The notes under the pieces were generated by a model. It had not been told where the DNA came from. It worked only from the letters and a program-made list of their open reading frames with translations, and searched no databases. From an uncultured Solobacterium sp. (GTDB lineage Bacteria; Bacillota_I; Bacilli_A; Erysipelotrichales; Erysipelotrichaceae): a stretch of DNA of 32,636 bases. The stretch spans positions 1 to 32,636 of the forward strand of contig URCJ01000021.1 in assembly GCA_900546285.1 (NCBI GenBank), read 5' to 3'. Below, piece by piece: positions 7,439 through 16,367 of this stretch (positions are counted from its first letter, which is position 1; the number at the start of each line of letters is the position of its first letter). Made by a program: the position numbers and the translations under genes.

Positions 7439-7916
7439 GCCCTAATTATAATGTGGAAAAGTCCTTTATTTAAGCCACATTTTTAAATTTACAACTTTTA
7501 TATAAACATAGTTGATAAGTTATCCACATTTGGGGATTTTTTACATTTTCTTAACATATGTTATTAACATAAAATCCACAGCTAATTTTTAAAGTTTTCC
7601 ACATTGTGTGGAAAAGTGGAAAATGCATTAAAAGTCTTTATTTATAAGGGTTTTAACAATTCACGATTGTGTAAATTCATGTTAATTATTAAGAGTTTTG
7701 TCACTATTCCACACTTTTTAATCCTGTGGAAAACTTATTAACTTTTTATCAACATTTTGAATTATGTGGAAAACTGTGGAAAACTTATTAAACTTCAGTG
7801 TTTATAAGCTTACAATTACTTCGAAAATGTGGAATGTGGAAAACTCACCATTTTTATTCCTTGAATTGTGGAAAACTCGAACGTATAATTGTCATTACTT
7901 AAGGAAATAGTGGGAT
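7439..7916. other. oriC: oriC, dnaA-upstream DnaA-box cluster
   Basis: This 478-base gap is crowded with DnaA-box-like 9-mers. One perfect TTATCCACA lies at 7520-7528. The variant TGTGGAAAA or its complement TTTTCCACA occurs at 7452, 7595, 7607, 7725, 7765, 7775, 7835 and 7867. Near matches occur at 7572, 7615, 7705, 7746 and 7828. Spacing is often close to one helical turn, for example 7765 and 7775. The dominance of TGTGGAAAA suggests this species' DnaA favours A over T at box position 7. Operons diverge from here on both sides. This is the upstream half of a bipartite origin; the other half lies between dnaA and dnaN. Confidence 0.92.
7861..7889 (+). promoter_or_regulatory. dnaA promoter containing a DnaA box
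   Basis: TTGAAT (7861-7866), 17 bases, TATAAT (7884-7889). The spacer begins with TGTGGAAAA (7867-7875), a DnaA-box variant, directly after the -35. DnaA bound there would block polymerase, which fits autorepression of dnaA as known in other bacteria. Confidence 0.8.
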
Positions 7917-9272
7917 ATGAATGGATATGATTATTATTTAAAGAGTGTCTGGGATCAGACTCTTAATCTTATAAAAACAAATGGAATTGTTAATGAGCAA
8001 GTATTAGATATGTTTAGTACTGGTAGTAAATTATCTACCATTGAAGATAGTGTAGCTAAGATACAAACAAACAATTATTTAACTTTCTCCATCATGGATA
8101 AGTATAAAGGAGATATCGAATTATGTCTTCAAAGCATCTTAGAAGATAACGATATTAAGTGTGCAGTTTTAAATTCTGAAGAAGAAAAGAAACAAACTAC
8201 GGTTACTTTATTTAAAAATGAATTTTTTGATAGGGAACTAGATCCAAATATGAACTTTGCAAGTTTCGTACTTGGTAAATCAAATAGTCAAGCTCAAGTA
8301 GCATCTTTAACTTGTGCTAAGAATCTAGGTTTGGTCTATAATCCTTTATTTATATATGGAAATTCAGGACTAGGAAAAACACACTTATTAAATGCTATAG
8401 GTAATGAAGTTACTTCAAATATGCCAAATAAGAAAATTGGCTTTATATCAGGAAATGATTTTATTGATGCTTTACAAAAAGCAAGAAAAAATGGTAATAC
8501 TGATGAATTTAAGGCTTCTTTCTATGACTTAGATTTATTATTAATTGATGATATTCAATTTATTGCCGGTAAAGAATGGACACAAGAAGTATTCTTCTCA
8601 ATTTTTAATAAACTCGTTAATAATAGAAAGCAAATTTGTCTTACAGCCGATAGATCACCTGAGGATATTAAGGGATTAGAAGATAGATTATTATCAAGAT
8701 TTAATCAAGGTTTAAACGTAAATATTGAATCACCAGAATATGAAACAAGTATTCGTATTTTAAAGATGAAGATCGCTAATAATATTAGTTTCCAAGATAA
8801 AGTAGATGAAGATGTTTTATCTTATATTGCGACTAATTTTTCAAAAGACGTTAGATCGCTAGAAGGTGCCATCAATAGATTATTATTCTATTTCATAAAT
8901 TTTAACTTTTCAGGCGAAGATCATATCACTATGAAACTAGCCTACGATGCCTTTAAGGGCGAAGTTGTTGAAAATAGCACCAAGAATGAATTAAATATTG
9001 CGAAAATTAGAAAAGCTGTTTGTGACTATTACAATATCACAAGACAACAGATTTGCTCAGCTAATAGAACTAAGAACATTGCGATTCCTAGACATATTGC
9101 GATGTATCTATGTAGGGAAATGTTAGATTCTCCATATAAGGAAATTGGTAATGAATTTGGTAAAAGAGATCATTCAACTGTCATCAATGCCTGTGAAAAG
9201 GTTGAAAAGCTTTGTAAGAGTGATTCAGCTTATTTAAAAGCGATAACAGATATTAAAACTAGAATATCTTAA
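7917..9272 (+). CDS. dnaA: Chromosomal replication initiator DnaA
   Basis: The 451-residue protein has the four DnaA domains: an N-terminal interaction domain (about 1-85), a short linker, an AAA+ ATPase with Walker A GNSGLGKT (148-155) and Walker B LLLIDDIQF (Asp211, Asp212), and a C-terminal DNA-binding domain with the family signature RDHSTV (417-422) followed by INACEKV. It binds the 9-base boxes on both sides of its gene, oligomerises with ATP and opens the origin. The linker is short, as in other low-GC Gram-positives. The start at 7917 is ten bases after AAGGAA, with GTGGG closer; the ribosome site is not strong. Transcription should be self-controlled through the box in its promoter. 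Confidence 0.98.
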   Translation: MNGYDYYLKSVWDQTLNLIKTNGIVNEQVLDMFSTGSKLSTIEDSVAKIQTNNYLTFSIMDKYKGDIELCLQSILEDNDIKCAVLNSEEEKKQTTVTLFKNEFFDRELDPNMNFASFVLGKSNSQAQVASLTCAKNLGLVYNPLFIYGNSGLGKTHLLNAIGNEVTSNMPNKKIGFISGNDFIDALQKARKNGNTDEFKASFYDLDLLLIDDIQFIAGKEWTQEVFFSIFNKLVNNRKQICLTADRSPEDIKGLEDRLLSRFNQGLNVNIESPEYETSIRILKMKIANNISFQDKVDEDVLSYIATNFSKDVRSLEGAINRLLFYFINFNFSGEDHITMKLAYDAFKGEVVENSTKNELNIAKIRKAVCDYYNITRQQICSANRTKNIAIPRHIAMYLCREMLDSPYKEIGNEFGKRDHSTVINACEKVEKLCKSDSAYLKAITDIKTRIS

Positions 9273-9344
9273 TCCACCTATCTCAACACATTTTTCAATA
9301 CTAAAAATGTTAAAATATATTAGTAGTTATCGTGTTATTTGAAG

Positions 9345-9400
9345 TTTTCCACAACTTTCCACACCTTAATTATTATTAGATTATTATTATTTATATATAA
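9345..9400 (+). other. Putative origin unwinding site: two DnaA boxes, trio tract and AT-rich stretch
   Basis: TTTTCCACA (9345-9353) and CTTTCCACA (9355-9363) lie one turn apart in the same orientation. Directly after them comes a tract of TTA/ATT triplets (9366-9392), which on the other strand reads as repeated TAA trios interrupted by TCTAA, and then TTTATATATAAAA. Box, short spacer, trio and AT-rich order matches the basal unwinding element described for Bacillus subtilis, where it also lies between dnaA and dnaN. The B. subtilis trio is mainly TAG; this one is mainly TAA. Confidence 0.75.
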
Positions 9401-9411
9401 AAGGAGCGACC

Positions 9412-10530
9412 ATGATTTTTAAAATTAACAAACGCGAATTTCTAGATTCACTAACAACTGCCGTAAAAGCAATCTCAAATACTACTCCTTTGCCAATACT
9501 AAATGGAATTAAGTTAATTGCAGAAAATAATACCTTAACATTAATTTCTTCAGATACTAATATCTCAATTAAGACTGTTATTAAAAACAATGAAGATAAA
9601 GAAATCATTTCTATTTCAGAAGAAGGAGAAAATGTTATTGAATCAAGATACTTATTAGATATCGTTAGAAAAATTGATAGTGATACTATTAATGTAGAAA
9701 TCTTTGATAATTCATTAGCTAAAATCTATGGTGGCAAATCAGAAGTTAAAATCAATGCGATAAATTCATATGATTATCCAAATATTAACTTTGATTGTTC
9801 AAATACACCATTTAAATTTGATACTTATACCTTCTTTAAGATTGTTAATGAAACAGCCTTTGCCTGCTCTGAAAAAGATACACGTCCTGTTTTAACAGGT
9901 GTTAACTTTAAGGCAAAAGATGGTAAGTTACATGTTAATGCGACTGACTCGTATCGTTTAGCTTCTAAGGTAGTTGATATTGATTCTAACTTAGACTTCA
10001 ATATTACAATTCCTAGGAAATATTTATTAGACATCTATCATTCTATTTCTAATGTAGAAGAGGTAGAAATTGGCATTGATGCTCAAAAGATTTCATTTTT
10101 CTTTAATAATTCAATTATTCAAACAAGATTATTAGATGATGAATTCCCTGATGTAGCTAGATTAATACCACCAGCTTTCACTCAAAAATTAGTAGTAAAT
10201 GCTAAGGAATTAGCTAGTGCAATTGATAGATCATCTTTCATCAAAGCTGATGGTAAAAATATCGTTAAACTAACAATCAATGAAAAGACTGTTGATGTTA
10301 CTTCTAATGGTTCTAATGGTTCTTCTTTTGAAGAAATAAGTGTAGTTTCATTTGAAGGCAATCCATTCGAAATATCTTGTTCAGGTAAATATCTAACTGA
10401 TGCGATTAAGGCAATGTCAGCTGATGAAATTACTATTTCATTCTCTGGCGAACTTAAACCATTAATTATCACTGATGCTAATGATCCTAGCATTACACAG
10501 TTGATTTCACCGGTTAGAACCTATAGATAA
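9412..10530 (+). CDS. dnaN: DNA polymerase III sliding clamp, beta subunit
   Basis: This 372-residue protein is the ring-shaped clamp that tethers DNA polymerase III to DNA. It starts MIFKINKREFLDSLTTAVKAISNTTPLPILNGI-like and ends in the clamp C-terminus ITQLISPVRTYR, and it has three tandem clamp folds of about 120 residues. Length matches the family. AAGGAG (9401-9406) lies five bases before the ATG. It is separated from dnaA by the putative unwinding site and is followed by a strong terminator, so it may be transcribed alone or with dnaA. Confidence 0.97.
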   Translation: MIFKINKREFLDSLTTAVKAISNTTPLPILNGIKLIAENNTLTLISSDTNISIKTVIKNNEDKEIISISEEGENVIESRYLLDIVRKIDSDTINVEIFDNSLAKIYGGKSEVKINAINSYDYPNINFDCSNTPFKFDTYTFFKIVNETAFACSEKDTRPVLTGVNFKAKDGKLHVNATDSYRLASKVVDIDSNLDFNITIPRKYLLDIYHSISNVEEVEIGIDAQKISFFFNNSIIQTRLLDDEFPDVARLIPPAFTQKLVVNAKELASAIDRSSFIKADGKNIVKLTINEKTVDVTSNGSNGSSFEEISVVSFEGNPFEISCSGKYLTDAIKAMSADEITISFSGELKPLIITDANDPSITQLISPVRTYR

Positions 10531-10558
10531 AACAATAAAATTCATTTATAAGCAATTT

Positions 10559-10586
10559 AAAGCCCAAATTTGGGCTTTTTCTTTTT
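10559..10586 (+). terminator. dnaN terminator
   Basis: A perfect 20-base palindrome (AAAGCCCAAA and its complement, 10559-10578) runs into TTTTTCTTTTT. It separates dnaN from the yaaA-recF-gyrB-gyrA unit. Confidence 0.9.
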
Positions 10587-10627
10587 ATTAGTATAGATAT
10601 ATCCACTAAAAAATATAGGTCAAAAAG

Positions 10628-10636
10628 TGCTATAAT
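10628..10636 (+). promoter_or_regulatory. Extended -10 promoter of yaaA-recF-gyrBA
   Basis: TGCTATAAT (10628-10636) is a perfect extended -10 element with no good -35. It lies nine bases before the yaaA ATG, so the message would have a leader of about 0-3 bases. Confidence 0.7.
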
Positions 10637-10645
10637 TTATACTGT

Positions 10646-10852
10646 ATGGAAAGAATTGAAATTAAAGACGAATACATCACATTAGGGCAATTTCTTAAAG
10701 TTGCCGACATTATCGCATCTGGTGGCGAAGCTAAAATCTTTTTAAATTCTAATATCATTCTAGTTAATGGTGAAGAAGATAATCGCCGTGGTCGTAAACT
10801 ACACAAAGGGGATAAGATAAGTATCCTTGGAGTCGATTATCTTATATGTTAG
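10646..10852 (+). CDS. yaaA: S4-domain RNA-binding protein YaaA
   Basis: This 68-residue protein is one S4 RNA-binding fold (pattern ITLGQFLKVADIIASGGEAK followed by VNGEEDNRRGRKLHKGD). It is the small protein always found between dnaN and recF in Bacillota. Its molecular role is unclear; ribosome assembly has been suggested for homologues. There is no recognisable ribosome site before the ATG, and the -10 box is nine bases upstream, so it is probably translated from a nearly leaderless message. Its last seven bases overlap the recF start. Confidence 0.92.
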   Translation: MERIEIKDEYITLGQFLKVADIIASGGEAKIFLNSNIILVNGEEDNRRGRKLHKGDKISILGVDYLIC

Positions 10853-11889
10853 TTGATTCTTTAAAACTTAATAATTATCGTAATTACAAATCTAATAGTT
10901 TTAAGTTTGAAAAAGGATTAAATATCATCATAGGAAAAAATGGAGTTGGCAAAACCAATATTTTAGAGAGTCTAGTGGTGGTTTCTAATACTAAATCATT
11001 TAGAACCTTAAATGATAATGATCTTATTAGAAAAGGTACAGATTACGCCAAGATTGACTTACTTTGTGACAACAATCATCTTAAAGTAGTTATCAGTAAT
11101 AATGGCAAAAGATTATACATCAATGATATTCCAATTAAGAAAACATCAGAATTCATTGGTAAGCTAAACTGTATCTTATTTAAACCATCAGACCTTAATT
11201 TATTTACGGACATGCCTCGTGATAGAAGAAGATTAATGGATCTTGAGATAGGCAAGGTAAGTAAAGAATACTTAAACGCATTATCTCGTTATAATTTATT
11301 GCTTAAAGATAAGAATAAATTATTAAAAGAAGAAAAAATTAATATGGATTATCTAGATATTATTGATACTAAGATGTTAGAAGAAATGAAAGTTATTTTA
11401 AAACACCGCTATGAATTCTTTGAAGTCATTAATGAATCAATCAATGATATCTTCAATAATCTACTAGGAACTAATCATAAATTAAATGTTAAGTATTTAG
11501 TTTGTAGTAATTTGAATGATTTAGAAAACATGATGAAAAAAAGTAGAGAGCGTGATTTATTTAATCATTACGCAACATTTGGTACTCATCATGATGACTA
11601 TGAATTTTATTATGATTATTCTTTAATCAAGACCATTGCCTCACAAGGACAATGTCGTGCTGCTGTTATTAGTTTTAAGTTAGCGCTGGAAAAATATATA
11701 AGAAAGAAAACTAAGGAGTTACCAATAATTTTATTGGATGACATCTTATCAGAACTTGATAATGATAATAAGTTACGTTTATTAAGAAACATTCCTTATG
11801 ATAATCAAGTTGTGATAACAGGAACTGATCTTAATAATATCAAAATTGGAAATAAGATAAATTTAATCAAATTAGAAGGAGGACAATGA
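10846..11889 (+). CDS. recF: DNA replication and repair ATPase RecF
   Basis: The 347-residue SMC-like ATPase helps RecO and RecR load RecA at gaps. It starts MLVDSLKLNNYRNYKS, carries Walker A GKNGVGKT (30-37) and the C-terminal Walker B with D-loop LLDDILSELD (Asp298, Asp299). Its ATG lies within the last codons of yaaA and has no ribosome site of its own, so it depends on coupled translation. Its own 3' end supplies the ribosome site for gyrB. RecR, its partner, is encoded about 12 kb downstream in this window. Confidence 0.95.
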   Translation: MLVDSLKLNNYRNYKSNSFKFEKGLNIIIGKNGVGKTNILESLVVVSNTKSFRTLNDNDLIRKGTDYAKIDLLCDNNHLKVVISNNGKRLYINDIPIKKTSEFIGKLNCILFKPSDLNLFTDMPRDRRRLMDLEIGKVSKEYLNALSRYNLLLKDKNKLLKEEKINMDYLDIIDTKMLEEMKVILKHRYEFFEVINESINDIFNNLLGTNHKLNVKYLVCSNLNDLENMMKKSRERDLFNHYATFGTHHDDYEFYYDYSLIKTIASQGQCRAAVISFKLALEKYIRKKTKELPIILLDDILSELDNDNKLRLLRNIPYDNQVVITGTDLNNIKIGNKINLIKLEGGQ

Positions 11890-13832
11890 TGCCTGATACA
11901 AATATAAAACATGATGAATATACTTCAGATGATATTCAAGTCTTAGAGGGTCTTGAAGCGGTTAGAAAAAGACCTGGTATGTATATTGGTACTACATCTG
12001 ATGCAGGTCTACATCACTTAATTTGGGAAATCGTCGATAACTCAGTCGATGAGGCTCTTGCAGGTTATGCCCACAGTATTGAAATAACAGTTGATAATAA
12101 TGATATTGTTACTGTTAAAGATGATGGTCGTGGTATGCCAGTTGAAATTCATAAGAAGACGGGTATTTCTACCGTAGAAACAATTTTTACTGTCTTGCAT
12201 GCTGGTGGTAAATTCGGTGGTGGTGCTTATAAGGTATCTGGTGGTCTTCATGGTGTTGGTGCCAGCGTTGTTAATGCGTTAAGTGAATGGTTAGAAGTAA
12301 CAATTCATAAGAATGGCAAGATTTACTTTGTAAGGTTCCATAATGGAGGACATGTTGATAAGCCTCTATATGAAATCGGCACTTGTGATAAAAAAGATAC
12401 TGGTTCTACTGTAAAATTTAAGGCTGATGGCGAAATCTTTAAGGAAGGAACTGTTTATAACTATAAGACTTTATATGATCGTATTCGTCAAATGGCTTTC
12501 CTTAATAAGAATATTAAATTTATCTTAAATTGGGATAAGGATGATGAACATAAGGGTTCTACTACTTTCTTATATGAGGGTGGTATTAAGGAATATGTTT
12601 CTTTCTTAAACGAAGGTGAAAACTTATTGTTTGATGATGTTTTATATGTAGATGGTACAGATGAAGCTACCAATATTTCAGTAGAAGTAGCTTTTGAATA
12701 CAACACTTCTTATACTGAAAAAGTATATTCATTCTGTAATAATATCTTCACACCAGAAGGTGGTATGCATCTAGATGGTTTTAGACAAACACTTGCTAGA
12801 GTATTGAATGCTTATGCAAAAGATAAAAAGTTCTTAAAACCAGATGATCCAAACTTTACAAATGATGATTTAAAAGAAGGTTTAACAGCTATTATTTCCG
12901 TTAAACATCCAGATCCTCAATATGAAGGTCAAACTAAGGGTAAGCTTGGTAATGCTGAAGTTAAGCCGGTTGTTAATAAGATTTTTGGTGATTTCTTAAA
13001 GAGATGTTTCTTAGAAAATCCAGATATTGCCAAGATTGTAATCGAAAAAGCTAAGTCAGCATCAGAGGCAAGACTTGCTGCTCAAAAGGCTAGGGAAACA
13101 GTTAGAAGAAAAGATGATTTTGGTGGTTCTAATTTACCTACTAAATTAAAAGACTGTGCAAGTAGAGATGCTTCTATTTGTGAAATCTATATCGTCGAAG
13201 GTAATTCAGCCGGTGGTAGTGCGCAACAAGGTCGTGATTCTAACTTCCAGGCTATTCTTCCTTTAAGAGGTAAGATTTTAAATGTTGAAAAAGCTCGTAT
13301 GCATAAAATTTTCGATAATGCGGAAATTAGAATGATGATACAGGCCTTTGGTTGTGGTTTTGGTGATGAACTAGATATTTCAAAACTTCGTTATCACAAG
13401 ATTGTAATCATGACCGATGCCGATGTCGATGGTCAACATATTGCATCATTGATGCTTACTTTCTTATATCGTTACTTTAAGCCTCTAATTGATGGTGGTT
13501 ATGTTTATATTGCGATGCCACCTCTATATAAACTATGTAAGGGTCAAAAGACTTTACGTTATTGTTACTCAGATGAAGAACTTGATTTGGCAAAGCGTGA
13601 TTTCGGTGATGAAAAGTATGATATTCAAAGATACAAAGGTCTTGGTGAAATGGATCCAAGTCAACTTTGGGAGACAACTCTAGATCCAGAAAGAAGAACA
13701 CTTAAGAGAGTTACTATTGAGGATGCGATTGATGCGGATAGTGTCTTCTCAATGTTGATGGGTGATGAAGTAGAGCCTAGAAGAAACTTTATTGTTGAAA
13801 ATGCTCACTTTGTGAAGAACTTAGATATTTAA
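11889..13832 (+). CDS. gyrB: DNA gyrase subunit B
   Basis: This 647-residue ATPase subunit powers negative supercoiling together with GyrA. The GHKL ATPase motifs EIVDNSVDEALAG (Asp50 region) and DDGRGMPV, and the TOPRIM motifs EGNSAGGSA (Glu437) and DADVDG (510-515), are intact. Two adjacent ATG codons occur at 11886 and 11889. AAGGAGG (11876-11882) is three bases from the first and six from the second, so I choose 11889; with 11886 the product gains one Met and overlaps the recF stop by four bases. gyrA follows after nine bases, so the pair is co-transcribed. Confidence 0.97.
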   Translation: MPDTNIKHDEYTSDDIQVLEGLEAVRKRPGMYIGTTSDAGLHHLIWEIVDNSVDEALAGYAHSIEITVDNNDIVTVKDDGRGMPVEIHKKTGISTVETIFTVLHAGGKFGGGAYKVSGGLHGVGASVVNALSEWLEVTIHKNGKIYFVRFHNGGHVDKPLYEIGTCDKKDTGSTVKFKADGEIFKEGTVYNYKTLYDRIRQMAFLNKNIKFILNWDKDDEHKGSTTFLYEGGIKEYVSFLNEGENLLFDDVLYVDGTDEATNISVEVAFEYNTSYTEKVYSFCNNIFTPEGGMHLDGFRQTLARVLNAYAKDKKFLKPDDPNFTNDDLKEGLTAIISVKHPDPQYEGQTKGKLGNAEVKPVVNKIFGDFLKRCFLENPDIAKIVIEKAKSASEARLAAQKARETVRRKDDFGGSNLPTKLKDCASRDASICEIYIVEGNSAGGSAQQGRDSNFQAILPLRGKILNVEKARMHKIFDNAEIRMMIQAFGCGFGDELDISKLRYHKIVIMTDADVDGQHIASLMLTFLYRYFKPLIDGGYVYIAMPPLYKLCKGQKTLRYCYSDEELDLAKRDFGDEKYDIQRYKGLGEMDPSQLWETTLDPERRTLKRVTIEDAIDADSVFSMLMGDEVEPRRNFIVENAHFVKNLDI

Positions 13833-13841
13833 GGAGGCTTT

Positions 13842-16313
13842 ATGGAAGAATTAGATAATCGTTTTTTTAATCATGGAAACATGAAAGAAGTTAATATCTC
13901 TTCAGAAATGAGAGAAGACTTCTTAAGTTATTCAATGTCAGTTATCATCGATAGAGCCTTGCCTGATGTTAAGGATGGCATGAAGCCAGTACATAGAAGA
14001 GTTATTTGGGCTATGTATGATGCTGGTTTTACTCCTGATAAGCAACATGTTAAGTCAGCTAATATTGTCGGTGAAGTTATGGGTAAGTATCATCCTCATG
14101 GTGATACAGCCATTTATGATACGATGGTTCGTATGGCACAACCTTTCTCTTATCGCTATCCTCTAGTTGATGGTCATGGTAACTTTGGCTCTTTGGATGG
14201 TGATGGAGCTGCGGCTATGCGTTATACCGAAGCTCGTATGTCTAAGATTTCATTAGAACTTGTTAGTGACATTAAGAAGGAAACAATTGATTGGCGTGAT
14301 AACTATGATGCTAGACACAAAGAACCAGTTGTTTTACCAAGTAGATTCCCTAATTTATTGGTTAATGGCTCTATGGGTATTGCGGTTGGTATGGCTACTA
14401 ATATGCCTACTCATAATTTAGGTGAGTCAATTGATGCCATCATTGCGGTAATGGAAAATCCTGATATTTCGGTTGTTGATCTTATGAATATTATCCCAGG
14501 ACCTGATTTCCCAACTGGTGGTTATATTGTAGGTAGAGGTGGTATTAAGTCTGCTTACGAGACTGGTAAGGGTTCTATTATTATGAGATCTAAGGTCTTG
14601 GTTGAAGATTTACCAGGAAATAAACATAAATTAGTTATTAAGGAAATCCCTTATTTAGTTAATAAGCAAGTTATGTATGATAAGATTCATGAACTTGCTA
14701 AGGAAAAGGTGATTGAGGGTATTTCGGATATGAAGGACCTTTCTAATGATAGAAATGGTATTCGTATTGAAATTGAACTTAAGAAGGATGTTCAGGCTGA
14801 AGTAGTCTTAAATCAACTTTATAAGTTAACTCCTGTTCAATCTTCATTTGGTGTAAACAACAATGTCTTGGTTAATAATGTACCAATGTTGTTGTCACTA
14901 AAAGAAATCATTAATTTATATGTTGATCATCAAATTGATGTCATTAAAAGAAGAACAGCATATGATTTAAGAGAGGATGAAAAGAGAGCTCATATCTTAG
15001 AAGGATTAAAGATTGCGCTTGATAATATTGATAGAATTGTTGAAATTATTAAGACTTCTAGAACTGACGAAGAGATTCTTGCTAAGTTTAATGATGAATT
15101 TGGTATCGATGATAAACAAGGCGAAGCTATTCTTTCAATGCAGTTAAGAAGATTATCGGGTTTATCTTATGAGAAGATTTGTGCTGAGTTAGATGAATTA
15201 TATAAGGAAATCATTGATTTAAAGGATATCTTAGCTAATCATTCTAGAGTTCTTGATATCATAAAAACTGAGTTAACAGTTATTAAGGATAAATATAATG
15301 ATCCTCGTCGTACCGAAATCATCGATGGTGAGATTGATGTTGATGATGAAGATTTAATTTCGGTTGAAGATGTAATTATTTCATTATCAAGTAATGGTTA
15401 TATTAAGCGTCTTCCTGTTAATACTTATAAGACTCAAAATAGAGGTGGTCGTGGTATTAAGGGTATGACGTTAAATGAAGATGATATTATTGATCAAAAT
15501 ATTACAATGTCTACTCATGATCACTTATTATTATTTACTAATAAGGGTAAAGTGTATCGTGTTAAGGGTTATAAGATTCCTGAATCAAGTAGAAATGGTA
15601 AAGGTATTCCAGTAATTAATATCATCAATATTGAAAAGGATGAGAAGGTTACAGCCTTAGTTCCTATTAATAGAGAATGGGAGATTAAGGGTTACTTGTT
15701 CTTTGTAACTAAGAATGGTTTATGTAAGAGGGTAGAGGCTAAGGAGTTTGAATCTATTAGACAATCTGGTAAGATTGCGATTACGATGAAAGATGATGAT
15801 GAATTAGTTACTGTTAAGCCAACTCTTGGTGATGAGGAAATTATTATTGCGGCTTCTAATGGTAAGGCAGTTCGTTTTGATGAAAGAGGCGTTCGTGCTA
15901 TGGGTAGAAATGCCAGTGGTGTTAGGGGCATGAACGTTGATGGTTCTACTGTAATTGGTGCATGTACTTCTAAAGAAGGTGCTCAAATCTTAGTAGTTTC
16001 TAAGTATGGTTATGGTAAGAAGACTCCAGTTGAAGAGTATCGTATCACAAGTAGGGGTGCTAAGGGTGTTAAGACTATTAATATTAATGAATCTAATGGT
16101 GAACTTGTGGCACTTAAGGCTGTTAATGGTGATGAGGATGCCTTGATTATGAGAAATGATGGTGTCATCATTAGAATCTCGTTGTCTAATGTTTCTACAT
16201 TAGGTAGAGTTACTAAGGGTGTTCGTTTGATTAAGCCTGAAGAAAATACTTATGTTAAGACGGTTACTTTGATGGATCATCAAGATGAAGAGAGTGAGGA
16301 AGAGGGTGAATAA
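13842..16313 (+). CDS. gyrA: DNA gyrase subunit A
   Basis: The 823-residue subunit cuts and rejoins DNA. The catalytic Tyr lies in AAAMRYTEARM (Tyr128), and the C-terminal beta-pinwheel has the GyrA box QNRGGRG (532-538), which separates it from ParC. The quinolone-relevant loop reads HPHGDTAIYDTM, with Thr at the usual Ser/Thr position and the following acidic residue kept, so there is no obvious resistance change. The tail DHQDEESEEEGE is acidic, as in many gyrases. AAGGAGG lies four bases before the ATG. The stop codon lies in the loop of the terminator hairpin. Confidence 0.97.
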   Translation: MEELDNRFFNHGNMKEVNISSEMREDFLSYSMSVIIDRALPDVKDGMKPVHRRVIWAMYDAGFTPDKQHVKSANIVGEVMGKYHPHGDTAIYDTMVRMAQPFSYRYPLVDGHGNFGSLDGDGAAAMRYTEARMSKISLELVSDIKKETIDWRDNYDARHKEPVVLPSRFPNLLVNGSMGIAVGMATNMPTHNLGESIDAIIAVMENPDISVVDLMNIIPGPDFPTGGYIVGRGGIKSAYETGKGSIIMRSKVLVEDLPGNKHKLVIKEIPYLVNKQVMYDKIHELAKEKVIEGISDMKDLSNDRNGIRIEIELKKDVQAEVVLNQLYKLTPVQSSFGVNNNVLVNNVPMLLSLKEIINLYVDHQIDVIKRRTAYDLREDEKRAHILEGLKIALDNIDRIVEIIKTSRTDEEILAKFNDEFGIDDKQGEAILSMQLRRLSGLSYEKICAELDELYKEIIDLKDILANHSRVLDIIKTELTVIKDKYNDPRRTEIIDGEIDVDDEDLISVEDVIISLSSNGYIKRLPVNTYKTQNRGGRGIKGMTLNEDDIIDQNITMSTHDHLLLFTNKGKVYRVKGYKIPESSRNGKGIPVINIINIEKDEKVTALVPINREWEIKGYLFFVTKNGLCKRVEAKEFESIRQSGKIAITMKDDDELVTVKPTLGDEEIIIAASNGKAVRFDERGVRAMGRNASGVRGMNVDGSTVIGACTSKEGAQILVVSKYGYGKKTPVEEYRITSRGAKGVKTININESNGELVALKAVNGDEDALIMRNDGVIIRISLSNVSTLGRVTKGVRLIKPEENTYVKTVTLMDHQDEESEEEGE

Positions 16314-16325
16314 TCCTCTTCTTTT
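16299..16325 (+). terminator. gyrA terminator overlapping its stop codon
   Basis: GAAGAGG (16299-16305) pairs with CCTCTTC (16315-16321) around a loop that contains the gyrA TAA, followed by only four T. It is probably a leaky terminator. Confidence 0.6.
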
Positions 16326-16367
16326 ATGTATAATGGATAAGATTGCATTAAGCATGTGGGGGTATAT

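Noticed and set aside
2060..7644. The 15-mer AAAGTCCTTTATTTA at 2060 and 7458, with a near copy at 7631
   Set aside because: At this AT content a few shared 15-mers are expected by chance in 32 kb, and the contexts (terminator flank and origin) do not match.
7500..7916. Short rightward ORFs upstream of dnaA
   Set aside because: The region is filled with DnaA boxes and has no frame of useful length with a ribosome site.
12042..13701. Several 60-75 codon frames inside gyrB on both strands
   Set aside because: They are shadows of the conserved gyrB frame and have unnatural compositions.
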